Source: Clostridia bacterium (GTDB lineage Bacteria; Bacillota; Clostridia; Oscillospirales; Acutalibacteraceae). Taken from it: a stretch of 55,891 bases of DNA. The notes under the pieces are model-generated. The model was not told the DNA's origin and did no database searches. It was given only the letters and a program-made list of their open reading frames with translations. Positions 7,766 through 16,180 of the stretch are shown here, piece by piece. Position numbers and translations under genes: made by a program. Location of the stretch: positions 112,565 through 168,455 of the forward strand of contig JAGAJB010000008.1 in NCBI GenBank assembly GCA_017626295.1, written 5' to 3'. Within the stretch, counting starts at the first letter, position 1. Each line of letters begins with the position of its first letter.

Positions 7766-8386
7766 TTATTTTGCTGCAACAATTTCTTCAATTATGTCAA
7801 AACTAAGTTTGCCGTTAGTCAAATCTTGCAGTTTTTTATCAAAAGTCTGTTCCGTTCCCTGCTCAATTCTGAATTTCACGGTAACGTTCTCTGCAAAGTC
7901 AGTATCTCCCATAACACCGCCGAAATCTCTTATAAGAGTTTCTATTTTGCCGTAAAAAGTATAGTCACACTGAATGGTGCAAACAGACCAAGGCACAAGG
8001 GTAATAATTTCAGCGGCATCAACACCGATTTTTGCAGAATGGGTGTACGCCCTCACAAGTCCGCCGCCACCTAAAAGAATACCGCCGAAATACCTTGTAA
8101 CCACAACAACGCAGTCGGTAACTTCCTCCTGCGTCAATACATTAAGGACGGGCATACCCGCAGTACCTTGGGGTTCGCCGTCATCCGAATATCTTTTAAT
8201 ACCGCCCTCGCGCAGAGAATAAGCATAAACATTATGGGTGGCATCCCAATGTTTTTTTGAAATCTCCGCGATAAAATCAAGGGCTTCCTTTTCGGTTTTT
8301 ACAGGCTTCGCATAGCCTATAAAACGTGATTTTTTAACTATATACTCCTCGGCAGCATAATGGCCCAGGGTTTTATACGGTTTCAT
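7766..8386 (-). CDS. YigZ / IMPACT family protein (UPF0029)
   Basis: A 206-residue protein with the N-terminal UPF0029 core: EYIVKKSRFIGYA at the start, then DDGEPQGTAGMP and VVVVTRYFGGILLGGGGLVRAY, all hallmarks of the bacterial YigZ family. The C-terminal ferredoxin-like DUF1949 domain follows. The biochemical role is not established; relatives have been linked to translation or nucleic-acid binding. The start at ATG 8386 is chosen because GGTGG lies 7 bases upstream, and the longer frame would run into the rpmE terminator at 8412-8438. It precedes dgt by about 80 bases. Confidence 0.92.
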   Translation of the reverse strand: MKPYKTLGHYAAEEYIVKKSRFIGYAKPVKTEKEALDFIAEISKKHWDATHNVYAYSLREGGIKRYSDDGEPQGTAGMPVLNVLTQEEVTDCVVVVTRYFGGILLGGGGLVRAYTHSAKIGVDAAEIITLVPWSVCTIQCDYTFYGKIETLIRDFGGVMGDTDFAENVTVKFRIEQGTEQTFDKKLQDLTNGKLSFDIIEEIVAAK

Positions 8387-8411
8387 CACAATTCCACCTT
8401 TTACATAACGC

Positions 8412-8438
8412 AAAAAGCCGGTGATAACTCACCGGCTT
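8412..8438 (-). terminator. rpmE terminator
   Basis: A perfect 10-bp stem AAGCCGGTGA / TCACCGGCTT with a four-base loop is followed on the minus strand by TTTTT. It lies 17 bases after the rpmE stop codon. Confidence 0.9.
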
Positions 8439-8454
8439 ACTAAGCATATACAAC

Positions 8455-8658
8455 TTACTTAGAGAGGTTATATTTTTTATTGAATCTGTCTACACGTCCG
8501 CCTGTATCAACGAGCTTCTGCTTGCCTGTAAAGAACGGATGGCATTTTGAGCAGATATCAACGCGCATACCTTCCTTAGTGGAAGCTGTATCAAGTACAG
8601 CACCGCATGCACACTTAACCTGTGTTGCGCCGTATTTGGGATGAAGTCCTTCTTTCAT
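8455..8658 (-). CDS. rpmE: Ribosomal protein L31 (zinc-binding form)
   Basis: A 67-residue 50S subunit protein. It has the zinc-binding C+ arrangement, C16 in VKCAC plus C18, and CSKCHPF at 36-39, so it is the form used when zinc is available. The ends MKEGLHPKY and [11 protein letters not shown] are typical. ATG follows GAGGTG. It forms a single-gene unit with its own terminator. Confidence 0.97.
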   Translation of the reverse strand: MKEGLHPKYGATQVKCACGAVLDTASTKEGMRVDICSKCHPFFTGKQKLVDTGGRVDRFNKKYNLSK

Positions 8659-8717
8659 TCTGTAGTCACCTCTTTATTCTTGATAACACATTAGCAGAAG
8701 AATATTATCACAATACA

Positions 8718-8748
8718 TTGAAAAAAGCAAGTCTTTTTTCAAAAAAAG
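8718..8748 (-). terminator. Terminator after the lipoprotein gene
   Basis: TTGAAAAAAG / CTTTTTTCAA is an AT-rich 10-bp stem flanked by A/T tracts, 17 bases beyond the lipoprotein stop. It is weak in GC, so efficiency is uncertain. Confidence 0.5.
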
Positions 8749-8764
8749 TTAAATAATATTATAA

Positions 8765-9328
8765 TTACATTTCTATGGGCAAGGAAAGAGCAAGTGCAAC
8801 TTCCTCTGTATCAGAGTAAACTGCAGAAACTACCGTTTTCTGCCCTTCGGCAAGAAACATCTGATAACTCATTGCTTTAGCACCGATAGTTATTAACTGT
8901 ATCTGCTTTGTTCCCGAATCAACCGCATCAAACTTTTCGCGGTTAACCAAAACTGTAACTTGTCTGAAATTTTCGCTATACTGAATATCTTCTATATACT
9001 CGCCTTTTTGTGAAAGTGCCTCATATTCAGCAATAACACTCTGTGATTTAACCGTTAATAATTTCTTATACACTTCCTGCGACATTGTAAGAACATAGAA
9101 ATTTTCATCCGCAGTTGAAGAGATGCCGCCGATTTCACTTATATCGGTCAAAAAAGCAGTTTCATCTGCAACAAGTTCTTTATTCACCGAAATAACAACA
9201 TTTTCGGGAACGCTTTCACTTGTTTCGGGTACAACCGTAGTGCTTTCGGAAGAAACATCACCGTCACCGCAAGCGGTAAAACACATAAAAACAAAAAACA
9301 AAGACAAAAGTAACGCTATTTTTTTCAT
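8765..9328 (-). CDS. Putative lipoprotein, unknown function
   Basis: A 187-residue protein with a lipoprotein signal peptide: positive MKK, a hydrophobic run, and lipobox FTAC with the lipidated cysteine at residue 20. A Ser/Thr/Glu-rich linker (to about 45) precedes a globular domain with no motif I recognise. It should be anchored to the outer face of the membrane. It starts 9 bases downstream of the nucleotidyltransferase gene and is probably co-transcribed with it. Confidence 0.8.
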   Translation of the reverse strand: MKKIALLLSLFFVFMCFTACGDGDVSSESTTVVPETSESVPENVVISVNKELVADETAFLTDISEIGGISSTADENFYVLTMSQEVYKKLLTVKSQSVIAEYEALSQKGEYIEDIQYSENFRQVTVLVNREKFDAVDSGTKQIQLITIGAKAMSYQMFLAEGQKTVVSAVYSDTEEVALALSLPIEM

Positions 9329-9337
9329 AACGGCACC

Positions 9338-10252
9338 TTACCAGAGTTTTTCGGGATAAACACCGCTGTCAACAAGATCCTGAACAGACTTCACAACATC
9401 GGGTTTATCTTCCTTATAAGTAACACCGAACCAACGGTCCTTAGTTTCAAGAACATCAACTTTACATTTCTTTTCTTTAAGAAGATCACGAACAAGGAAA
9501 GGAAGGAAAAATTCTGATTTAAGGGGATTCTGAGGAACTTCTTCTTTAAGGAACTTAATAAGATAACTTTCGATTTCGTCGATAATTTCGGGAGGATAGC
9601 ACCAGAAGTTCATTGATGCGTAAGCATCTTCGGGAAGTTCGTTCCAAGTTTCGCCGTCCTCAGTATATGAAATTTTGCCGTCTACACGCTGGATTTTAGT
9701 TCTTTCGATAACGTCAATAAGTTGATTATTTTCGTCAACTTCACAAACACCGCGTGACACTGTGCCGTTATCTGTAAGAGTATTTTTAAGAAGATAACCT
9801 GCCATAGCAAATTTGTATGTATCGCCTGAGAAATCTGTGGACTCGATCCACTTGGAAACTGTATCGTATGCGCCTCTGCCGTAGAAATCGTCAGAGTTGA
9901 TAACTGCAAAAGGCTCGTTAACAACACCTTTACAGCAATAAATTGCGTGAGCAGTACCCCAAGGTTTAACTCTTTCTTCAGGTACTGTGAAACCTTCGGG
10001 AAGTTTATCAAGGCTCTGGAAAACATATTCTACTTTAATATGTTTTGAAACTTTATCGCCGATAACTTCTCTGAAAAGTTGCTCATTCTCTTTTTTTATA
10101 ATAAAAACAACTTTGTTGAAGCCGCTTTTTAAAGCATCGTAAACAGAATAGTCAATAATAATTGAATTATCGGGGCCGACAGGGTCAATCTGTTTAAGTC
10201 CGCCGTAACGGCTACCCATACCTGCTGCGAGGATTACTAATGTTTTATCCAT
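9338..10252 (-). CDS. NDP-sugar pyrophosphorylase-like nucleotidyltransferase
   Basis: A 304-residue protein of the NTP_transferase fold. The N-terminal LAAGMGSRYGGLKQ is the nucleotide-binding loop; INSDDFYG supplies the metal-binding aspartates. Members join an NTP and a sugar phosphate to give an NDP-sugar. The loop differs from the GxGTRLxPxT of glucose-1-phosphate enzymes, so the sugar is uncertain. ATG 10252 is chosen because AAGGTTGG lies about 6-11 bases upstream; a longer frame has no site. The last residues (VYPEKLW) are rich in aromatics. Confidence 0.85.
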   Translation of the reverse strand: MDKTLVILAAGMGSRYGGLKQIDPVGPDNSIIIDYSVYDALKSGFNKVVFIIKKENEQLFREVIGDKVSKHIKVEYVFQSLDKLPEGFTVPEERVKPWGTAHAIYCCKGVVNEPFAVINSDDFYGRGAYDTVSKWIESTDFSGDTYKFAMAGYLLKNTLTDNGTVSRGVCEVDENNQLIDVIERTKIQRVDGKISYTEDGETWNELPEDAYASMNFWCYPPEIIDEIESYLIKFLKEEVPQNPLKSEFFLPFLVRDLLKEKKCKVDVLETKDRWFGVTYKEDKPDVVKSVQDLVDSGVYPEKLW

Positions 10253-10305
10253 TAAAAACCAACCTTTCATATAGACAACAAATTTTTAACAATGTGTCTT
10301 TTTTC

Positions 10306-10334
10306 ATAATATCACATAAAATATTTTTTGTCTA
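10306..10334 (-). promoter_or_regulatory. Promoter of the nucleotidyltransferase-lipoprotein unit
   Basis: TAGACA (10334-10329) and TATTAT (10311-10306) are separated by 17 bases on the minus strand, about 50 bases before the start codon. Confidence 0.55.
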
Positions 10335-10365
10335 CTCTAACTTTAAACTAAAAATAAAACCATAG

Positions 10366-10393
10366 TTGACTTTTATTATTTTACATTTATAAT
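10366..10393 (+). promoter_or_regulatory. Promoter of the CDF transporter
   Basis: TTGACT (10366-10371) and TATAAT (10388-10393) are separated by 16 bases. The start codon lies 32 bases past the -10 box, leaving no room for a riboswitch. Confidence 0.65.
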
Positions 10394-10424
10394 TGTAAGA
10401 AATATCCTATTTTACGGTGATTAA

Positions 10425-11612
10425 ATGACTAAACTTATTATAAAACTTTTTCTCAAAAACAAAAACCCCGACACCGCAAGCGGTCGCGAGAGTTACGGAA
10501 GAATTGCAGGTATTGTAGGTATCATATGCAATCTACTTTTAAGTATTTTAAAGTTCGTAATCGGTACTGTTTCAAACAGTGTTTCCATTACTGCCGATGC
10601 TACCAATAACATTGCAGATGCAGGGTCATCAATAATAACACTTGTGGGTTTCAGACTTTCCGAAAAACCTGCCGACGAAGACCATCCTTACGGCCACGCA
10701 AGAATTGAATACATAACAGGTCTTATAATTTCATTTTTAATTCTGCTTATCGGTTACGACATATTAAAAAGTTCGGTTGACAAAATAATACACCCTGAAG
10801 AAAGCGTTTTCAGTTGGGTTACGGTTGTTATCCTTGTTTCTTCAATTATCGTAAAACTCTGGCTCAGCCGTTTTAATAAAATTTTAGGAAAACAAATTAA
10901 GTCAACCGCCCTTGAAGCCACCGCCGCCGACAGCAGAAACGACTGCATTTCAACTGCAGCAGTTCTCGTTGCCACAATCATTTCACACTTTACTTCATTA
11001 AACCTTGACGGTTTTATGGGCGTTGGTGTTGCAATATTCATTCTTATTTCGGGTATCGGCTTAGTTAAAGAAACTATCGGCCCCCTGCTCGGTCAGGCAC
11101 CGTCAAAAGAAATGTACGAAAAAATAGAGCAAAAAATACTTTCTTATGAAAACGTTTTAGGTGTTCACGATTTATTGGTACACAGTTACGGTCCCGGCAG
11201 TTATTTTGCCTCGGCACATATTGAAATGGATGCAAAAATAGACGTTCTTGTATGCCACGACATTATGGATAAAATTGAAAGAGATTTCTTAAAACAATTA
11301 AATATTCACCTTGTTGTTCACCTTGACCCTACGGTACTGGACTGCGAAGAAACCAACGAATTAAAAGAAGTTGTAAGAGAAATACTCTACGACATTGACC
11401 CTATAATTACTTTCCACGATTTCAGAGTAGTTGTGGGTGACAAGGCAAAAAACGTACTTTTTGATATTGTAGTTCCGCCGAGTTATAAATACACCGACAA
11501 AGAACTTAAAGACATAATCAAAAACCGCGTAAACGAAGCCGGAAAAGGCAACCTTTACGCAGTTATAGTAGTTGACAGAAGTTACGGTGTTTTAAAGAGC
11601 GAAAATGATTAA
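10425..11612 (+). CDS. Cation diffusion facilitator, possibly Mn(II) exporter
   Basis: A 395-residue CDF antiporter with six predicted membrane segments (from about residue 28 to 215) followed by a cytoplasmic dimerisation domain and a C-terminal extension. In Zn transporters the membrane site is HxxxD in helices 2 and 5. Here helix 2 has N61 and D65 (TNNIAD) and helix 5 has D169 and D173 (DSRND). That N/D plus DxxxD pattern is the one described for manganese CDFs such as MntE, so Mn export is inferred. The HPYGHAR segment after helix 2 is typical of the superfamily. It overlaps the convergent spoIVA by 3 bases. Confidence 0.9.
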   Translation: MTKLIIKLFLKNKNPDTASGRESYGRIAGIVGIICNLLLSILKFVIGTVSNSVSITADATNNIADAGSSIITLVGFRLSEKPADEDHPYGHARIEYITGLIISFLILLIGYDILKSSVDKIIHPEESVFSWVTVVILVSSIIVKLWLSRFNKILGKQIKSTALEATAADSRNDCISTAAVLVATIISHFTSLNLDGFMGVGVAIFILISGIGLVKETIGPLLGQAPSKEMYEKIEQKILSYENVLGVHDLLVHSYGPGSYFASAHIEMDAKIDVLVCHDIMDKIERDFLKQLNIHLVVHLDPTVLDCEETNELKEVVREILYDIDPIITFHDFRVVVGDKAKNVLFDIVVPPSYKYTDKELKDIIKNRVNEAGKGNLYAVIVVDRSYGVLKSEND

Positions 11613-13087
11613 AGTATAATACATATAAGACCGCTGCAACCGTCGTTTATTATGCGTTCCAATGTTTCCTGTATCTTTGAGCGAGCATCAACGGGCATAT
11701 GGCAAAGTTTACTTCTTAAACCTTCGTTGACAAGTTCGCTTAAAGATTTACCGAAAATATCGGACTCCCATATTTTAAGCGGGTCTTCCTCGAAACCGTC
11801 AAGAAGATATTTAAGAAGTTCTTCCGACTGACTTTCAGTTCCCACAACAGGCGCAACCTCGGTTTCAATGCAGGTTTTGAGCATGTGTATTGAGGGTGCT
11901 GAGGCAGAAAGTCTTACGCCGTATCTTCCCCCCTGCTTCACGATTTCGGGCTCTTTTAAAGTCAATTCATCAATATCAGGCATTACGATTCCGTAGCCTG
12001 TTGCTTCGACCTCATCGAGTGCATTCTTGATGCGGTCGTATTTTTTCTTAATATCGGAAAGATTTTTAAGATTTTCTACCAATTCTTCTTCGTTTGTAAT
12101 ATGCAAAGCGGTTTTTTCTTCAATTATTTTGTAAATAAGTTCCTGTGAAAGAACTGCCTTAATTTCGGCACAACCTTTACCTAAATCAAGGTTTGATATT
12201 TCCGCAGAAAGAACATATTCGTTATCAGAAAGACCTTTAATCATACAACTTACATCACCCACACAACCGATGCATTGTGAGGCTTCTTTAACACTGCCGC
12301 AGATAGAGGACCTGAGCCAATGTTCACGGTGGAGACCCATAACCCAGTTAGGCAGGCTTATACCGATTTCACGAACAGGGAAACGGTACAAAACCGCAGC
12401 AAGAACCTGTCTTATTAAATCCTCTTCCATCTCAAGACAATTAACAGGCATAACGGGTACATTGTATTTTTCGGTAAGCCTTGATGCAAGCGAAAGGGTT
12501 TGCGCGCTTTCGGGTGAAGTGGAATTAAGAAGCATAACAAAAGGCTTGTTTATAGATTTCAGTTCCTCTACTACCCTTTCTTCCGCCTCCTCGTATTCAT
12601 CCCTTGAAATATCACTTATACTGCCATCGGTTGTAACAAGAAGCCCGATGGTTGAATGTTCGGTTATAACTTTCTGCGTGCCTATTTCCGCCGCCATATT
12701 GAAAGGTATTTCGTGTTCGTACCAAGGGGTTTTTACCATTCTCGGACGTTCTTCCTCAACATATCCCAAAGAACTGGGCACAATATAACCCACACAGTCG
12801 ATAAGCCTTACGTTAAGGGATGCATTATCGGGCAATTCGACTTTTACTGCCTCTTCGGGAATAAATTTAGGCTCGGTGGTCATTATTGTTCTTCCTGCGG
12901 CAGACTGGGGAAGTTCATCCTGTGCCCTTTCGCGTTTATAATCGCTGTTAATGTTGGGGATAACAAGAGTATCCATAAAACGCTTTATAAAAGTCGATTT
13001 ACCTGTACGCACAGGACCAACCACGCCTATGTATATATCTCCTCCGGTCCTGGTTTCAATATCCTTATAAATGCTTGTTTCTGTCAT
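11609..13087 (-). CDS. spoIVA: Stage IV sporulation protein A, spore-coat ATPase
   Basis: A 492-residue SpoIVA. The N-terminal GTPase-like domain has Walker A GPVRTGKS at residues 24-31 and the sequences DELPQSAAGRTIMTTEPKF and LIDCVGY of the family. The middle domain and the C-terminal region ending GLICIIL follow; SpoIVA C termini help attach it to the outer forespore membrane through SpoVM. It hydrolyses ATP to polymerise the basement layer of the spore coat. ATG follows GGAGGT at ideal spacing. A possible SigE promoter lies 30 bases upstream. Its presence strongly marks the host as an endospore former. Confidence 0.97.
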   Translation of the reverse strand: MTETSIYKDIETRTGGDIYIGVVGPVRTGKSTFIKRFMDTLVIPNINSDYKRERAQDELPQSAAGRTIMTTEPKFIPEEAVKVELPDNASLNVRLIDCVGYIVPSSLGYVEEERPRMVKTPWYEHEIPFNMAAEIGTQKVITEHSTIGLLVTTDGSISDISRDEYEEAEERVVEELKSINKPFVMLLNSTSPESAQTLSLASRLTEKYNVPVMPVNCLEMEEDLIRQVLAAVLYRFPVREIGISLPNWVMGLHREHWLRSSICGSVKEASQCIGCVGDVSCMIKGLSDNEYVLSAEISNLDLGKGCAEIKAVLSQELIYKIIEEKTALHITNEEELVENLKNLSDIKKKYDRIKNALDEVEATGYGIVMPDIDELTLKEPEIVKQGGRYGVRLSASAPSIHMLKTCIETEVAPVVGTESQSEELLKYLLDGFEEDPLKIWESDIFGKSLSELVNEGLRSKLCHMPVDARSKIQETLERIINDGCSGLICIIL

Positions 13088-13117
13088 AAATCTACCTCCT
13101 GAACATATTCCAACAAA

Positions 13118-13146
13118 TAGTTATGTACATAAGACGAGTTTTATGA
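13118..13146 (-). promoter_or_regulatory. spoIVA: Possible SigE-type promoter of spoIVA
   Basis: On the minus strand TCATAAA (13146-13140) and CATAACTA (13125-13118) are 14 bases apart, close to the mother-cell SigE pattern (about KMATATT, 14 bases, CATACAMT). spoIVA is SigE-dependent in Bacillus subtilis, which supports the reading, but several positions deviate. Confidence 0.45.
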
Positions 13147-13160
13147 CCTGTTTTTACGAT

Positions 13161-13189
13161 TTGACATGAATAAAAATATATTATATAAT
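13161..13189 (+). promoter_or_regulatory. Consensus sigma-A promoter of mgtC
   Basis: TTGACA and TATAAT match the consensus exactly and are spaced by 17 bases. It diverges from the spoIVA promoter 15 bases away. Confidence 0.8.
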
Positions 13190-13224
13190 GTATAAATATA
13201 TAAAAACGCTTTAGGAGTGATATT

Positions 13225-13950
13225 TTGTTATTGGATATTACACCCACATACGAATTTTCGGAAGTTCTGGAGACCTTCATCAACACTTTCAAACTTGAAA
13301 GTTTCTTCCCCTACCTTTTAGGTCTTATTACTGCGGTTATCTGCGGTGCGGCAATAGGTATTGAAAGAACACACCGTCAGAAAGAAGCAGGTATCCGAAC
13401 ACACATAATAGTTGCCTTAGGCTCTGCACTTATTATGATAGTAAGTAAATACGGTTTTTTCGATATTGTCGGTCTCGCAGGTCACGTAAACCTTGACGGT
13501 GCACGTCTTGCAGCGCAAGTTGTTACCGGTATAAGTTTCCTCGGTGCAGGTATCATCGTTTACAAAGGTACTGTTAAAGGTCTTACCACCGCGGCAGGTG
13601 TCTGGACTACTGCAGGTATCGGTCTTGCAGCAGGTGCAGGTATGTACGGTATAGCAGTTTATGCAACTTTAATTCTTCTTGTTGTTCAGGTTGTTATACA
13701 CAGAATTCTTCCCGTTGAAAACACAAGTACCGCTTCCGTAAGTATGAAACTTGTTGACGATGCAGAATCAGTAGAAACAGTCATAAATATATTTAAAGAA
13801 AACGGATACGAAATTTTATCAAATTCTGTTGAAAAGAAAAACGAAAAATACGTTTGCCTTTTCACTATCAGAGCCAAAAGCCACATAAATCCCGAAGAAA
13901 TCACCAATCTCTTCAGCGGTAACGAATACGTACTTTCAGTATCCATCTGA
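13225..13950 (+). CDS. MgtC/SapB family membrane protein
   Basis: A 241-residue protein with about five membrane helices in the first 155 residues, carrying the family sequences GAAIGIERTHRQKEAGIRTH and GLTTAAGVWTTAGIGLAAG. A soluble ACT-like C-terminal domain follows (residues 170-241). MgtC proteins modulate F-type ATPase or Mg/phosphate homeostasis; many soil and gut homologs have no defined role. The start is TTG with AGGAGTGA 7 bases upstream. Monocistronic, between a consensus promoter and a terminator at 13973. Confidence 0.93.
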   Translation: MLLDITPTYEFSEVLETFINTFKLESFFPYLLGLITAVICGAAIGIERTHRQKEAGIRTHIIVALGSALIMIVSKYGFFDIVGLAGHVNLDGARLAAQVVTGISFLGAGIIVYKGTVKGLTTAAGVWTTAGIGLAAGAGMYGIAVYATLILLVVQVVIHRILPVENTSTASVSMKLVDDAESVETVINIFKENGYEILSNSVEKKNEKYVCLFTIRAKSHINPEEITNLFSGNEYVLSVSI

Positions 13951-13972
13951 TTTTAGTTGATTATGTATATTA

Positions 13973-14000
13973 AACTGCTCGATTTTCGGGCAGTTTTTCT
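13973..14000 (+). terminator. mgtC terminator
   Basis: AACTGCTCG and CGGGCAGTT pair around ATTTT (one mismatch), followed by TTTCT. Confidence 0.75.
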
Positions 14001-14002
14001 AT

Positions 14003-14030
14003 TGTATCAATAAAGATAATATTGTAAAAT
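14003..14030 (+). promoter_or_regulatory. Promoter of the sulfatase-maturase unit
   Basis: TTGTAT (14003-14008) and TAAAAT (14025-14030) are separated by 16 bases; the TTG start codon is 36 bases further on. Confidence 0.5.
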
Positions 14031-14066
14031 ATAAACATATTTTATTAAGGAAATGAGGTTACTACT

Positions 14067-16115
14067 TTGAAAAATGGTATTTCCTTTGAAAAAGAAAAGA
14101 AAGTGTTCCACCTTATAATCGGTATTATAGGCATAGTTCTTGCACTTGCGCTTAACGTTTTACGGCTTAACTTGGTTGCAGTTATAAACGTTGCTTTTAT
14201 GTGCATTGTTTCGGCGCTTATATTCATCGGCATTGTTTTCTGCAAGAAACTTTACAAATGGTTTTTGGTAGGATACTGTGCATCGGGTATAGGTATTTTT
14301 ATCTATTATCTCATATGGGGTGCTGATGCAGGTTTCGGTGCTTTCATAAGCGGTAAAGCCGGTTGGTCAAGTGCGGATAATCCCCTGTTTGCCGGCGAAG
14401 GTAATTTCTTAACAAGGCTCGGCGGCGGTATTCTGTTACTTCTGCCTTGTATTGTAGCGGTTATTCTTCTTGTTTTAGTTGTAAAGAAAACTTTCAATAA
14501 AACAGGTTTACACCGTTTTCTTTCTTCCTTTTTAAGCGTTTTCCTTGCAGGTACAACAGTTTTCTATGTTCTTACAATGAACTTACGCTCAGAACCTAAC
14601 GTAACACGCCTTTGGGAAGGTCACGACGATTACCTTGACGGTGTTGATAAAGTAAAATCCGGGAGCCCCAACGTTCTTTTTATACTTATGGACGATATGG
14701 GTTACGGCGACACATCCCTTAACGGCGCTATTTATGACACACCTAATATGGACAGAATCGGAGAAGAAGGAATAAACTTTGATAACTTCTATTCAAGTTA
14801 CTCTGTATGCTCACCTGCAAGATTTGCCCTTATGACAGGCAGATACCCATTCAGAGGATATGCGGATAACGTTATTTATCCAACAGTTGATACACTCCTC
14901 CCCCTTGCACAGACAAGAATTTTCAACTCCATTGAAATGGGTAACAACTGCGACGGTATGCTCGGCGACGAAATCACCGTAGCAGAAGTGTTCCAGAATG
15001 CAGGGTATAACACAGGTGCTTTCGGCAAATGGCATTTGGGTGATTACGGCGAATACTTGCCCACAAACCAAGGTTTTGACTATTTCTACGGCAGTCACCA
15101 CGTTAACGATATGACACCTTTCTACCACGTTGCAGAGGAAAACGGCGAGTATGAAATAGTAAAAGGCATAAATGACCTTAAAGACGAAAACGGCAAAAAA
15201 GACCAAAGTGAAATGACAAAGTGGATTCACGAGGAAATCACTGACTGGATTACCGAACAGGTTACCGAAAGTGACGAGCCGTTCTTCGCATATTACGCTA
15301 CACCGTGGCCCCACGCGCCGATTTTTGTAGGTGATGAATTTAACGGCGAAACAGGTATGGGTACATACGCTGACTGCGTAACAGAGTTTGACTACTACTT
15401 AGGCGAACTTTTCACAACACTTGAAACGCTCGGTGTAATGGACGATACAATTATTGTTTTCACAAGTGATAACGGCCCTGCCCTTGAAGGCTCCGTAGGT
15501 GAACTCAGAGGCGGTAAGTACCTTGCATACGAGGGCGGACAGAAAGTTCCCTGTATGATTCGTTGGGGTAACAACAACGGTCTTTGGAAAGAAGGAACTA
15601 CAAGAAAGCAGAGCGCTACTCTTGTTGATATGCTTCCCACACTTGTTGAACTTTGCGGTATCACAGGTAACGGCGGTGAAAAGAATTATCTCCCATTCGA
15701 CAGAGATATAGACGGTGTTTCATTAGTTCCGTTACTTAAAAATGATACTGTTATTCATACAGAAGAACACCCCATTCTTCATATGAAGCGCGAAAGTTTA
15801 AAGGCTATTCAGTACACAGTTCCCACTTCTGAAATATTGGCACGTGATGAATACAAAGACTATAAATACCCCGTTCTTACAGACAACGAGTATATCACTT
15901 TCAAATACTTCCAAAGAATACAGAATGATAACTCTGCTTTCTTTGATAAATTCAGAAAGAATTGGTTACATATTTTAAGTGATGACGCAGGCGAAAACCT
16001 CAACCGTTCATCAGTTTATCCCACAGTTGCGGAAGAAATGAACGCAAAAATGGACGAAATAATGAAAGGTTTTAAGTCCGACCGTCGAGGTCTTAACGAA
16101 GAATATTATAAATAA
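14067..16115 (+). CDS. Membrane-anchored Cys-type sulfatase
   Basis: A 682-residue protein. Five hydrophobic helices lie at about residues 13-31, 36-58, 65-84, 119-139 and 150-170, which with a cytoplasmic N terminus would place the catalytic domain outside. From residue 201 comes an arylsulfatase A-like domain: metal ligands D209 and D210 (LMDDMGYGD) and the sulfatase signature C248-S-P-A-R252, where Cys248 becomes formylglycine. Further conserved parts are GKWHLG and TSDNGP. The cysteine form needs a radical-SAM maturase, encoded immediately downstream. The substrate is probably a sulfated host or dietary glycan. Starts at TTG with GAGGT upstream. Confidence 0.92.
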   Translation: MKNGISFEKEKKVFHLIIGIIGIVLALALNVLRLNLVAVINVAFMCIVSALIFIGIVFCKKLYKWFLVGYCASGIGIFIYYLIWGADAGFGAFISGKAGWSSADNPLFAGEGNFLTRLGGGILLLLPCIVAVILLVLVVKKTFNKTGLHRFLSSFLSVFLAGTTVFYVLTMNLRSEPNVTRLWEGHDDYLDGVDKVKSGSPNVLFILMDDMGYGDTSLNGAIYDTPNMDRIGEEGINFDNFYSSYSVCSPARFALMTGRYPFRGYADNVIYPTVDTLLPLAQTRIFNSIEMGNNCDGMLGDEITVAEVFQNAGYNTGAFGKWHLGDYGEYLPTNQGFDYFYGSHHVNDMTPFYHVAEENGEYEIVKGINDLKDENGKKDQSEMTKWIHEEITDWITEQVTESDEPFFAYYATPWPHAPIFVGDEFNGETGMGTYADCVTEFDYYLGELFTTLETLGVMDDTIIVFTSDNGPALEGSVGELRGGKYLAYEGGQKVPCMIRWGNNNGLWKEGTTRKQSATLVDMLPTLVELCGITGNGGEKNYLPFDRDIDGVSLVPLLKNDTVIHTEEHPILHMKRESLKAIQYTVPTSEILARDEYKDYKYPVLTDNEYITFKYFQRIQNDNSAFFDKFRKNWLHILSDDAGENLNRSSVYPTVAEEMNAKMDEIMKGFKSDRRGLNEEYYK

Positions 16116-16122
16116 AAATTAA

Positions 16123-16162
16123 GTAACAATAAACCTCGGAAAAATCCGAGGTTTATTGTTAC
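16123..16162 (+). terminator. Perfect 18-bp hairpin between sulfatase and maturase
   Basis: Two 18-base arms, exactly complementary, enclose AAAA. The CCTCGGA/TCCGAGG core followed by TTTATTGTT could act as a terminator, but only 18 bases then remain before the maturase start, too few for a separate promoter. It probably allows partial read-through or stabilises the mRNA end. Confidence 0.75.
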
Positions 16163-16180
16163 AAAGAGAGTGAAGTTTAT

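Noticed and set aside
10340-10424. yybP-ykoY manganese riboswitch upstream of the CDF gene
   Set aside because: Only about 30 bases lie between the -10 box and the start codon, too short for the aptamer.
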